Shown here: one piece after another, positions 9,316-16,586 of the stretch | Position numbering within the stretch: the first letter of the stretch is position 1 | How the letters are laid out: every line of letters begins with the position of its first letter | Source of the DNA: CAVEFW01 sp963643505 | Lineage (GTDB): Bacteria > Actinomycetota > Coriobacteriia > Coriobacteriales > Eggerthellaceae | Reading direction: 5' to 3' | DNA: 64,000 nt | Assembly: GCA_963643505.1 (NCBI GenBank) | Contig: CAVIKF010000005.1 | Span: 124,001-188,000 of the forward strand | The notes under the pieces: generated by a model | Database searches by the model: none | The model's input: the letters and a program-made list of their open reading frames with translations, nothing else | Told to the model about the DNA's origin: nothing | Made by a program: the position numbers and the translations under genes

Positions 9316-10320
9316 CTAGCTTTTGGTCCCCCACCTGTCTTGGGCGTTATGTTGGGCAACGACACCGTCGAGCCGTTCGATCTCAACATAGACTTGGGCG
9401 GTCTCCGGCCAACGCTGCTCGATGCGGCTCTCAATCTCGTCGGTAACCTCGTCAAGCTCATAGTACTCAAGGTCGGGGGCGAGGGTGACATCCATGGCTA
9501 CGACGAGGCATGCGGGACCCATGTACATGGTGAGGATCTTGCCGCACTCAAGAACGTTCTCGTCTTCGGTCACGATGGCGCGCATCTCGTCAATCTCCGC
9601 TTCGGTGACGCCCTCGCCAACCAACAGCCCCCTTGTTTCCTTGAGCAAAAGAGCGGCGACAGCGCATAGCAACAAGCCGATGAGGATGGAGGCCGCACCG
9701 TCGAAGATGGTGTTTTGGGTGGCGTGGGTGAGAATCGTACCGACGAGCGCGAACAGAAGACCGGTCTCAGCAGCGGCGTCCTCGAGTACGACGGTGTAAA
9801 GGGAGGGGTCTTTGGCATAGCGGATGAATTCGAAGGCGCGCATGCTTCCTCGAGCTGCATTGAAATTCTTAACAGCTACGCGCAACGACATGCCTTCGAT
9901 GAGGGCACATGCGACAAGGACGATGTAGCTGACAAGTGGATCGCCGATAGTGGTGTGTCCCTCGAGCGACTCCCTGACCGCTCCGACGCCTTCCCAAATC
10001 GCGACACCACCGCCGAGCAAGAAGATGGCGAGGGCAACGATGAGTGTGTAGAAATACAACTCCTTGCCAGAACCAAAGGGGTGGTGGAAATCGGGCTTTC
10101 GCTGGGCCTTCTTCATGCCGATAAGGATCAGGATGCCGTTTCCGCAATCAACGAGCGAGTGGATTGCCTCGGAAAACATGGCCGACGAGCCGGATACCGC
10201 TGATGCGATGAACTTGACGATTGCGACACCGATATTGCCTGCGATTGCAGCGAAGACCGATGATTTGCCGCCTTCGTTGGGGGTGGCGTTCGTGGTGGTT
10301 TCTGCGGTTTCTTCCGTCAT
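9316..10320 (-). CDS. Cation diffusion facilitator family transporter
   Basis: Membrane protein of 334 residues. After a 20-residue polar start come membrane segments with the CDF metal site pattern: SAMFSEAIHSLVDCGNGIL in TM2 and the HHPFGSGKELYFY loop. The C-terminal cytoplasmic domain holds the acidic segments usual for the family (MDVTLAPDLEYYELDEV). Likely exports a divalent metal such as Zn, Mn or Fe by proton antiport; the metal cannot be told from sequence. The start at 10320 follows CCAGGAGAGACT. The 80-base gap to ychF holds an imperfect 38-base duplication (9264 and 9302). It converges on ychF. Confidence 0.9.
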   Translation of the reverse strand: MTEETAETTTNATPNEGGKSSVFAAIAGNIGVAIVKFIASAVSGSSAMFSEAIHSLVDCGNGILILIGMKKAQRKPDFHHPFGSGKELYFYTLIVALAIFLLGGGVAIWEGVGAVRESLEGHTTIGDPLVSYIVLVACALIEGMSLRVAVKNFNAARGSMRAFEFIRYAKDPSLYTVVLEDAAAETGLLFALVGTILTHATQNTIFDGAASILIGLLLCAVAALLLKETRGLLVGEGVTEAEIDEMRAIVTEDENVLECGKILTMYMGPACLVVAMDVTLAPDLEYYELDEVTDEIESRIEQRWPETAQVYVEIERLDGVVAQHNAQDRWGTKS

Positions 10321-10551
10321 AGTCTCTCCTGGTTTTGTTGGGTGTTTTGGTTAGTATAACAACGATAATCGCAGGATATGGCAACGATAGTCGCAGGAGA
10401 GGTCGTAGGTCGTGAGAGGCAGGTTAGCGCGTTGAAGGCGGGTTCGTTCTCGATATGTGGATGGTGGCAAGTCTGTTCGTTGTATGTGGCGACGTGTTCG
10501 TTGTTTTGGGGTGACTTCCCCTGCTAACGTGGGATTAATTCCAAAAAGGCG

Positions 10552-10580
10552 TTGCAAGGCGACGTGTCTTGGGTTACTAT
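10552..10580 (+). promoter_or_regulatory. Sigma-70-type promoter of rplJ-rplL
   Basis: TTGCAA (10552-10557), a 17-base spacer, then TACTAT (10575-10580), about 220 bases before rplJ and just before the L10 leader. Upstream, 10321-10550 shows only a 22-base duplication (10360 and 10382) and no gene. Confidence 0.65.
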
Positions 10581-10600
10581 ACAAAGGCTGTGTTTTAGAA

Positions 10601-10700
10601 CACGGTGAAACGTTAATCGTTCCGCTGCCAAAGACAGCTGGTACCCGTAAGGGTTTAATCGCCACGAGCGGCCCGCCGAGGTGGTCTGCATATGTTTGTG
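10601..10700 (+). promoter_or_regulatory. Ribosomal protein L10 leader (autoregulatory RNA)
   Basis: The stretch CAAAGACAGCTGGTACCC, then TAATCGCC and GCCGAGGT, matches the conserved features of the L10 leader that bacteria place before rplJ. L10 (with L12) binds it to shut down its own operon. The leader sits between the promoter at 10552 and a terminator hairpin at 10709, consistent with control by attenuation. Confidence 0.75.
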
Positions 10701-10708
10701 TTTTGCGG

Positions 10709-10742
10709 CCCCTGCTGTCTGATGACGGCAGGGGTCGTTTTT
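10709..10742 (+). terminator. Attenuator hairpin in the rplJ leader
   Basis: CCCCTGCTGTC (10709-10719) pairs with GACGGCAGGGG (10724-10734; one G-U), loop TGAT, followed by TCGTTTTT. It lies before rplJ, so it must be conditional. Confidence 0.75.
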
Positions 10743-10800
10743 AGCGACGACTCCTCCCACTGCGCGGAACATGAGCGCATGTGGAAAGGAGGTGCATACT

Positions 10801-11286
10801 ATGCCGAATGCACAAAACGTCGAGAGCCTTGCTGCCATCAAGGCTGAGCTCGAGGGGGTCGCTGCCGTTTGGGTTGTCGACTATCGCGGTCTCACTGTCA
10901 AGGAGTTCCAGCAGCTTCGTTGCGATATCCGCGCAGCTCAGGGTACCATGTCCGTTTACAAGAACACGCTTATGAAGCGCGCGCTTGCTGATCTTGGGAT
11001 GGTCGACATGGACTCCATTCTCGAGGGTCCGTCCGCTTTTGTTTTCGCAAAGGAGGACGCCGTTGCTCCCGCAAAAGCTCTGAAGGATTTCGCTTCCCAG
11101 AACCAAAATCTCGAGCTCAAGGGTGGCATCATGGACGGTGAGTTCCAGGATGTAGACGCTTTCAAGACCATCGCAAGCCTGCCGTCCAAGGATCAGCTGC
11201 TTGGTCAGATCGCTTCTTCCCTCACTGCTGTTGCTTCCCAGCTGGCTATCGCCCTTGGCGAGATGTCCGAAAAGGATGCTGCATAG
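10801..11286 (+). CDS. rplJ: 50S ribosomal protein L10
   Basis: 161 residues. Starts MPNAQNVESLAAIKAEL after AAAGGAGGTG. The body YRGLTVKEFQQLRCDIRAAQ and VYKNTLMKRAL are L10 hallmarks, as is the C-terminal helix that binds L7/L12 dimers. It anchors the ribosomal stalk. The gene is first in a two-gene operon with rplL, preceded by the autoregulatory leader. Confidence 0.98.
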   Translation: MPNAQNVESLAAIKAELEGVAAVWVVDYRGLTVKEFQQLRCDIRAAQGTMSVYKNTLMKRALADLGMVDMDSILEGPSAFVFAKEDAVAPAKALKDFASQNQNLELKGGIMDGEFQDVDAFKTIASLPSKDQLLGQIASSLTAVASQLAIALGEMSEKDAA

Positions 11287-11401
11287 CAGCATGTCGCCGC
11301 ATGGCGGCATCGGCATGATGCGAAATGATCGCATTGTGTCGGCAAGAAAACTAGAAATGTACGACATTGCCTCGTAGGGCAATTGTTGAAAGGAAACTAA
11401 C

Positions 11402-11770
11402 ATGGCTCTTACCAACGCTGAGATCGTTGAGGCCCTCGGTGAGAAGACCCTCATCGAGCTTGCTGAACTTCGTGACCTGATCTGTGAGACCTTCGGTGTC
11501 TCCGCTACCGCTGCTGTTGCTGTCGCTGCAGATGCTGGCGCTGCTGCTGCTGAGGAGCAGACCGAGTTTGACGTCATCCTCGAGGGCTTTGGTGAAAACA
11601 AGATCCCTGTCGTCAAGGTTGTCCGCGAGATCACCGGCCTCGGCCTCAAGGAGGCAAAGGCTGCTGTCGAGGGTGCCCCTGCTCCCATCCAGGAGAAGGT
11701 TGCCAAGGAGAAGGCCGAGGAAATCAAGGCCAAGCTCGAGGAGGCAGGTGCAGCTGTCACCATCAAGTAA
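11402..11770 (+). CDS. rplL: 50S ribosomal protein L7/L12
   Basis: 122 residues, the normal length. N-terminal dimerisation part (TNAEIVEALGEKTLIELAEL), an Ala-rich hinge (AAAVAVAADAGAAAAEEQ) and the C-terminal factor-binding domain (EKNKIPVVKVVREITGLGLK-like) are all present. Start after GAAAGGAAACTAAC. It forms the stalk that recruits translation GTPases. The 115-base spacer from rplJ contains imperfect GCATG/CATGC repeats but no promoter I can defend. Confidence 0.98.
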   Translation: MALTNAEIVEALGEKTLIELAELRDLICETFGVSATAAVAVAADAGAAAAEEQTEFDVILEGFGENKIPVVKVVREITGLGLKEAKAAVEGAPAPIQEKVAKEKAEEIKAKLEEAGAAVTIK

Positions 11771-11813
11771 ATTCAGCCGCAGGGCAAATTTACTCTGGAG
11801 AGCGCACGCTCTT

Positions 11814-11840
11814 AGGGGATCCGAAAGGGTCCCCTTTTTT
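11814..11840 (+). terminator. Rho-independent terminator of rplJ-rplL
   Basis: AGGGGATCC pairs with GGGTCCCCT around a GAAA loop and is followed by six T. The next 180 bases (to 12020) hold only degenerate GATTGGCG/GCAAACGG-type repeats. Confidence 0.9.
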
Positions 11841-12020
11841 GCGTTTGGAGCCAGGTGTCAACTCAGGTTGCCGATTGGCGCCTAGGTTACTGACTGGCGG
11901 CAAACGGAGCCAGACGTCAGCCCAAGTAGCCAACTCGCACCCATGTTGCCAATGGGTGACAGGTAGGGCTTGGAGGCAAACGGATCACCAACGTTTAAGC
12001 GAGAGGATTAAGAGCAGCGT

Positions 12021-12431
12021 TTAAGAACGGGGGGCGCCAGGACCGCGACCAAGATGTTCCAAGAGTTTGCGAAGAGCGCTTTCCCAGGCGAAGTGGGTGC
12101 GAGCTTTTTGGGGGGTGTATTGGTAGTTGGGATGGTTCTTACGAAACCGGGCGCGGCAGACAAGCGTGATGGCCAAGGATATGGCCGATACGGCAAAAAA
12201 CACGCCAAACAACTCAGCGACAGCGATGTTTGCCTCGATGACGGCATAGATTGTCGCCAAGAGAAAGAGCACGCTCAAGACGGTTGTCAAAATGAGGAAC
12301 ACCTTGATGAGGACCTCTTTTGCGCGGGTGGGGGATTTGCGCCACGAGACGACGAGATAGACGATGATGGCGAGGGCTCCGAGCGCGATAACCAGAGGCA
12401 ATGATTGCAATATGCGGATGAGAGCGCTCAA
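12021..12431 (-). CDS. Small integral membrane protein, unknown function
   Basis: About 136 residues with three hydrophobic stretches: LPLVIALGALAIIVYLVV, VFLILTTVLSVLFLLATIYA and LFGVFFAVSAISLAITLV. A basic, His/Tyr-containing cytoplasmic tail (RARFRKNHPNYQY) follows. The start is the TTG at 12431, chosen for the GGAAGG site 6 bases upstream; the frame is open to 12461. No family recognised. It stands alone, divergent from csoR with about 100 bases between them. Confidence 0.65.
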   Translation of the reverse strand: MSALIRILQSLPLVIALGALAIIVYLVVSWRKSPTRAKEVLIKVFLILTTVLSVLFLLATIYAVIEANIAVAELFGVFFAVSAISLAITLVCRARFRKNHPNYQYTPQKARTHFAWESALRKLLEHLGRGPGAPRS

Positions 12432-12528
12432 TCGAGACCTTCCGTGAGATACAGGAGCCAACAGTATACCTGGGTAATGATACCACGGGCTTGATTCTGT
12501 CTTGCGTGGCTTCTCGGAGGGTGATAAG

Positions 12529-12557
12529 TTGGTTGCATACCCCTTGGGGGTATATAA
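12529..12557 (+). promoter_or_regulatory. csoR-copA promoter with CsoR-type operator in the spacer
   Basis: TTGGTT (12529-12534), a 17-base spacer and ATATAA (12552-12557) form the promoter. The spacer holds the inverted repeat ATACCCC-TTG-GGGGTAT (12537-12553), the G-tract/C-tract palindrome typical of CsoR operators. Apo-CsoR bound here would block RNA polymerase; Cu(I) would release it. Confidence 0.75.
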
Positions 12558-12583
12558 CGCACACGAAAGACGACGGAGCGCCC

Positions 12584-12883
12584 ATGAAACAATGCTGTGG
12601 TAAGCACAAGAACACCCCGAGAAGCGTCGAGATGCAAGATGACCTGCAAAAACGGTTGAATCGAGCCATCGGCCAACTCAACGGGTGCAAGGCGATGATC
12701 GACGACAATCGCTACTGTGGCGATATTCTCACCCAACTTGCCGCGGCCGAGAGTGCTATTCATCGGGTATCCGAGATCATGCTGAGAAACCATATGGAGA
12801 CTTGTGTGGTCGAGCAGATAACCGAGGGCAACACCGAGGTGGTGGATGAGGTTATGCAGCTCATTCGCCGTTTCAACCGATAG
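12584..12883 (+). CDS. csoR: Copper-sensing transcriptional repressor CsoR
   Basis: 99-residue all-helical repressor of the CsoR/RcnR family. The Cu(I) ligand set is visible: Cys in NRYCGDILTQ, and His and Cys in LRNHMETC, with the conserved RLNRAIGQLNGCKAMI helix. It also has an N-terminal CC pair (MKQCCGKH), which could add metal contacts. It starts at 12584 downstream of the operator-containing promoter and lies 9 bases before copA, so it represses its own operon. Confidence 0.93.
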   Translation: MKQCCGKHKNTPRSVEMQDDLQKRLNRAIGQLNGCKAMIDDNRYCGDILTQLAAAESAIHRVSEIMLRNHMETCVVEQITEGNTEVVDEVMQLIRRFNR

Positions 12884-12892
12884 AAGGACGGC

Positions 12893-15595
12893 ATGAAACA
12901 AACGTTTGATGTGACGGGTATGACCTGCGCGGCGTGCAGCGCTCGCGTTGACCGCGCTGCCAATGACGTCGAGGGCGTGACCTCTGCCACGGTCAACCTG
13001 TTGAAAAACAGCATGGAGGTCGTCTACGAGGGAGGCCCCGAAGTGCTCGCTGCCGTGTCGGCGGCGGTCGAGGCGGCAGGCTATGGGGCGTATCCCCGTC
13101 CCGTGGCAAGTGGGAGCGGCGCGATGCCCGCCCTTGTTGCGAGCTCGTCGGGCGCAGGAGACGCGGCGGCAAAGGAGGCCGCCCAGGTAAAGATGCGCCT
13201 CATCGTCAGTTGCGTGTTTACGATTCCTTTGTTCTATATCTCCATGGGCCATATGTTTGGATGGCCTTTGCCTGCGGTGTTTCTCGGTCATGAGAACATG
13301 ATGACCTTCGGGCTCACGGAGTTTTTGCTCCTGTTGCCGGTCATCTTTGTGAACTTCAAGTTCTTCCGCGTTGGGTTCAAGACGTTGTTCGCGGGCCATC
13401 CCAACATGGACTCCCTTATCGCCTTGGGATCGACAGCGAGTACGGTATACGGTATCGCGGCTCTCTATCGCATCGGCGTTGCGTTGGGGTTGGGTAACCT
13501 CGATGGCGCCCACGACGCCGCCATGGATCTGTACTTCGAGAGCGCGGCGATGATCTTGACCCTCATCACCCTCGGCAAGTTCTTCGAGGCGCGCGCGAAG
13601 AGTCGCACCACCGATGCGATCACGAGTTTGATGGATTTGGCACCCAAGACGGCGACCCGTATCGTTGCAGATGGGACCCAAGAGCAGGTTGCGGTCGACC
13701 TTGTGCGCGTAGGGGATATCCTTGCGGTGCGCGCGGGTGAGAGCATCCCGGTTGACGGGGTCGTGCTCGAGGGTGCCGGCACCGTCGACGAGAGCGCGAT
13801 CACCGGCGAGAGCGTTCCGGTGGACAAGGTAGCGGGCATGCAGGTCACGGGTGCGACGGTCAACACGACAGGGTATTTCACCATGCGTGCCGAGCATGTA
13901 GGGGCCGATACGGCCTTAGCCGGTATCATCCGTCTCGTAGACGAGGCGACAAGCACCAAGGCCCCTATCGAGAAGATCGCTGACAAGATCAGCGGCGTGT
14001 TCGTTCCGGTGGTCATCACCATCGCCTTGGCGGTGTTCGCCATTTGGATGGTGGTGACGGGCGGGGATTGGTCCCGGGCTGTCAACTATGGCATCTCCGT
14101 CCTTGTCATCAGTTGCCCGTGCGCCTTAGGTCTGGCGACGCCGACGGCGATTATGGTTGGAACGGGTCGCGGTGCCAAGGCGGGCATACTCGTGAAGAGC
14201 GCTGAGGCGCTTGAGAATGCCCACGACGTCAAAACGGTCGTCCTCGATAAGACCGGCACGATCACCACGGGAAGTGCCTGTGTCGTCGGAGTCAGGTGTG
14301 CGGGGATTGACGCGCATGGCAGCGCGGCAGATACGGGGCGCATGTCCAAGAGGGACCTTTTGCGTTACGCGTGGGCGATCGAGGCCCAATCCGAGCACCC
14401 TCTTGCCCAAGCTATCTGCCTTCATGCGATCGAGCGTGGTTGCAAGCCTCCTGCGCCGGTCACCGATTTCGTCCAAGTTCCCGGTCGAGGTTTGCGCGCC
14501 CACTATGAGGGAAAGGTTTTGGCCGCCGGTAACGCACGGCTCATGGAAGAGGAAGGGGTGGACACCTCCTCGTTTGCGGAGTGGCTTGAGGACAAGGCCG
14601 ACGAAGGCGCAACGCCGCTGTTGTTTGCCTTGGACGGCGTCTTGCTTGGGGGTATCGCGGTGGCAGACGTACCGAAGCCAACAAGCGCGGCTGCGATCGG
14701 GGAGTTACGCTCCATGGGCATCCGCACCGTCATGCTGACGGGGGATAATGCGCGTACGGCGGCGGCCATCGCCAAGCAGGTCGGTGTCGATGAGGTCGTC
14801 TCCGACGTCTTGCCTCAGGACAAGGAGGAGATCATCCGCAAACTTGCCGCAAGAGGAAAGGTCGCCATGGTGGGGGATGGGGTCAACGATGCGCCCGCCC
14901 TTGCCCGCGCCGACATAGGCATCGCGATCGGTGCCGGCACCGACGTGGCTATCGAGAGCGCGGATATGGTGCTTGTTCGAAACGACCTCTTGGACGTCGC
15001 CGCAGGTATTCAACTGTCTCGCGCGACGCTTCGTAATATCAAGCAAAACCTCTTCTGGGCGTTGTTCTATAACGCAATCTGCATCCCCTTGGCGGCGGGT
15101 GCCCTGAGCGTCTTCGGGCTCAGCCTCAACCCGATGATCGCCGCGGCGGCTATGAGCTGTTCGAGCGTGTGCGTCGTGTCGAACGCGCTGCGTTTGCGCG
15201 GGTGGAATCCAAGCGAAAGCGTAAGCCGTGCGAAGCAGGTCGCCCAAGAGCAACAGGCCCAAGAACGGGTCGCCCAAGAGCAACAGGCCCAGGAGCAGCA
15301 GGAAAAGGAATCTATGCGCGAGGACGGAAGTCATCGCGGTAGTAATAAAAGGGACAAGGAACAAGCGCAACGAAAGGAGCCGATTATGGAAAAGAAACTG
15401 ATGGTGGAGGGCATGATGTGCCAACACTGCGTCGCCCATGTCAAGAAGGCGTTGGAGGGTGTTGACGGCGTTATTGAGGCGATCGTGGATCTCGAGGGAA
15501 AGTCTGCGGTGGCGAAATTGTCCAAAGAGGTTACCGATGATGTCCTGACGGCGGCTGTCGTCGACGCGGGGTATGAGGTGACAAGCATCGCCTAG
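12893..15595 (+). CDS. copA: Copper-exporting P1B-type ATPase with C-terminal CopZ-like domain
   Basis: 900 residues. N-terminal HMA domain with GMTCAACSARV. A membrane part with the CPC metal gate in SCPCALGLATP (residue ~406) comes next, then the phosphorylation site DKTGT (~451), the HP motif in SEHPLAQAI and GDGVNDAP. After the last helices comes a repetitive linker built from an RVAQEQQAQE-like unit (30-base DNA duplication at 15239 and 15269). A second HMA domain (MEKKLMVEGMMCQHCVAHVKK) closes the protein. CopA proteins usually end before this linker. Expels Cu(I) across the membrane. Start after AGAAGGACGGC. Confidence 0.95.
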   Translation: MKQTFDVTGMTCAACSARVDRAANDVEGVTSATVNLLKNSMEVVYEGGPEVLAAVSAAVEAAGYGAYPRPVASGSGAMPALVASSSGAGDAAAKEAAQVKMRLIVSCVFTIPLFYISMGHMFGWPLPAVFLGHENMMTFGLTEFLLLLPVIFVNFKFFRVGFKTLFAGHPNMDSLIALGSTASTVYGIAALYRIGVALGLGNLDGAHDAAMDLYFESAAMILTLITLGKFFEARAKSRTTDAITSLMDLAPKTATRIVADGTQEQVAVDLVRVGDILAVRAGESIPVDGVVLEGAGTVDESAITGESVPVDKVAGMQVTGATVNTTGYFTMRAEHVGADTALAGIIRLVDEATSTKAPIEKIADKISGVFVPVVITIALAVFAIWMVVTGGDWSRAVNYGISVLVISCPCALGLATPTAIMVGTGRGAKAGILVKSAEALENAHDVKTVVLDKTGTITTGSACVVGVRCAGIDAHGSAADTGRMSKRDLLRYAWAIEAQSEHPLAQAICLHAIERGCKPPAPVTDFVQVPGRGLRAHYEGKVLAAGNARLMEEEGVDTSSFAEWLEDKADEGATPLLFALDGVLLGGIAVADVPKPTSAAAIGELRSMGIRTVMLTGDNARTAAAIAKQVGVDEVVSDVLPQDKEEIIRKLAARGKVAMVGDGVNDAPALARADIGIAIGAGTDVAIESADMVLVRNDLLDVAAGIQLSRATLRNIKQNLFWALFYNAICIPLAAGALSVFGLSLNPMIAAAAMSCSSVCVVSNALRLRGWNPSESVSRAKQVAQEQQAQERVAQEQQAQEQQEKESMREDGSHRGSNKRDKEQAQRKEPIMEKKLMVEGMMCQHCVAHVKKALEGVDGVIEAIVDLEGKSAVAKLSKEVTDDVLTAAVVDAGYEVTSIA
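15386..15595 (+). CDS. copZ: CopZ-type copper chaperone, predicted internal translation product of copA
   Basis: Inside the copA frame, the ATG at 15386 has a textbook ribosome binding site (GAAAGGAG, 6 bases upstream). It would give a free 69-residue protein starting MEKKLMVEGMMCQHCVAHV, the normal length and sequence of a CopZ chaperone with its MxCxxC copper site. This suggests an ancestral separate copZ whose upstream stop codon was lost. Both a CopA-CopZ fusion and free CopZ may be made. Expression of the free form is inferred only from the start signal. Confidence 0.65.
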   Translation: MEKKLMVEGMMCQHCVAHVKKALEGVDGVIEAIVDLEGKSAVAKLSKEVTDDVLTAAVVDAGYEVTSIA

Positions 15596-15619
15596 GCGGT
15601 GATTTCGTGAGGAGGAACC

Positions 15620-16444
15620 ATGTGTCCAATTGGCGCTGACCACACGGAGAGGAAAACCGCTCCGGTGGTCGAGGGCATCGACGTCGCGCCGATCATCGAC
15701 GCTACGACCGGAACCGATGCCTACACTGAACGGCTGCGCGCCTTCTATGGTGGCAAGCAGTTCGAATACGGGTGGGCGAGCCTTTGCAAAATGACGGTCC
15801 CGGATGATCTTGCGGGAAAGATCACGCTCGACATCGGATGTCGCCGTGGGCGTGGCGTGTACAAGTTGAGTGGACGCGTCGGTCGGGCGGGTCGAGCAAT
15901 CGGCCTTGACTGGGGAGCGAGCTATATCGAGGAAGCGGCGGAATGGTCTGCCCATGCCGCGTCCAAGAGTGGGCTGACCGAGAACAATATGGCGTTCATC
16001 CTGGGGTTTCCCGAGGATCTCGCAGTAGGCGGAATCCAAGAGGGAAGCATCGACATGGTCTGGGTCAACAGCGTCATCAACCTTGTCTTTGACCGGGCAC
16101 GTTGCCTACGCGAGATATATCGTGTGCTCAAGCCGGGAGGTGCTTTGGTGTGTGAGATGGTGACCGCGGACGGCTCCCGCGACGAGGCGGTGGTTGAGCG
16201 TGCGAAGGCGATTGGCAACAGTGTCCAAGCCGCCCCGTCTCGCGCAACGTTTGTGACGGAGTTGCTCGAGGTGGGATTTGTCGCGGCCGAGACGATTGAG
16301 AGCCATGAGGTGGCGCCAGATGCGGGGTTCAAGCCTGGATACGCCGTCGAGACGGTCGAGAGCGACGAGAAGGTCTCTTTCACTGCCGAGGTGTTCAAGG
16401 TCGTCAAGCAGAATGCCACAAATACGCACATAAAATGTGTCTAA
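15620..16444 (+). CDS. Class I SAM-dependent methyltransferase (UbiE/ArsM-like)
   Basis: 274 residues. Motif I is slightly unusual (TLDIGCRRGRGVYKLSGRVG), followed by AIGLDWGASYIEEA and a DMVWVNSVINLV/VLKPGGALVCEMV core like that of ArsM and UbiE enzymes. Three Cys typical of arsenite methyltransferases are not evident, so the substrate is open. It follows copA by 24 bases with a strong GAGGAGGAACC site, so it is probably part of the copper operon transcript. Its C-terminal tail VGFVAAETIESHEVA has a relative 3 kb downstream, beyond the protease gene. Confidence 0.75.
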   Translation: MCPIGADHTERKTAPVVEGIDVAPIIDATTGTDAYTERLRAFYGGKQFEYGWASLCKMTVPDDLAGKITLDIGCRRGRGVYKLSGRVGRAGRAIGLDWGASYIEEAAEWSAHAASKSGLTENNMAFILGFPEDLAVGGIQEGSIDMVWVNSVINLVFDRARCLREIYRVLKPGGALVCEMVTADGSRDEAVVERAKAIGNSVQAAPSRATFVTELLEVGFVAAETIESHEVAPDAGFKPGYAVETVESDEKVSFTAEVFKVVKQNATNTHIKCV

Positions 16445-16586
16445 AAGCGCGCGCCTGGGCAGAGCGTATGGGTATAATTGTGCGAACACTGACGCGCCAA
16501 GACGACGAACGTTGGGGCGGTATGTGAAAACGCTTGAGAGTTTATGTTCGCATGAGCGTGCATCGAAATTTGACAGGACGGCATAT

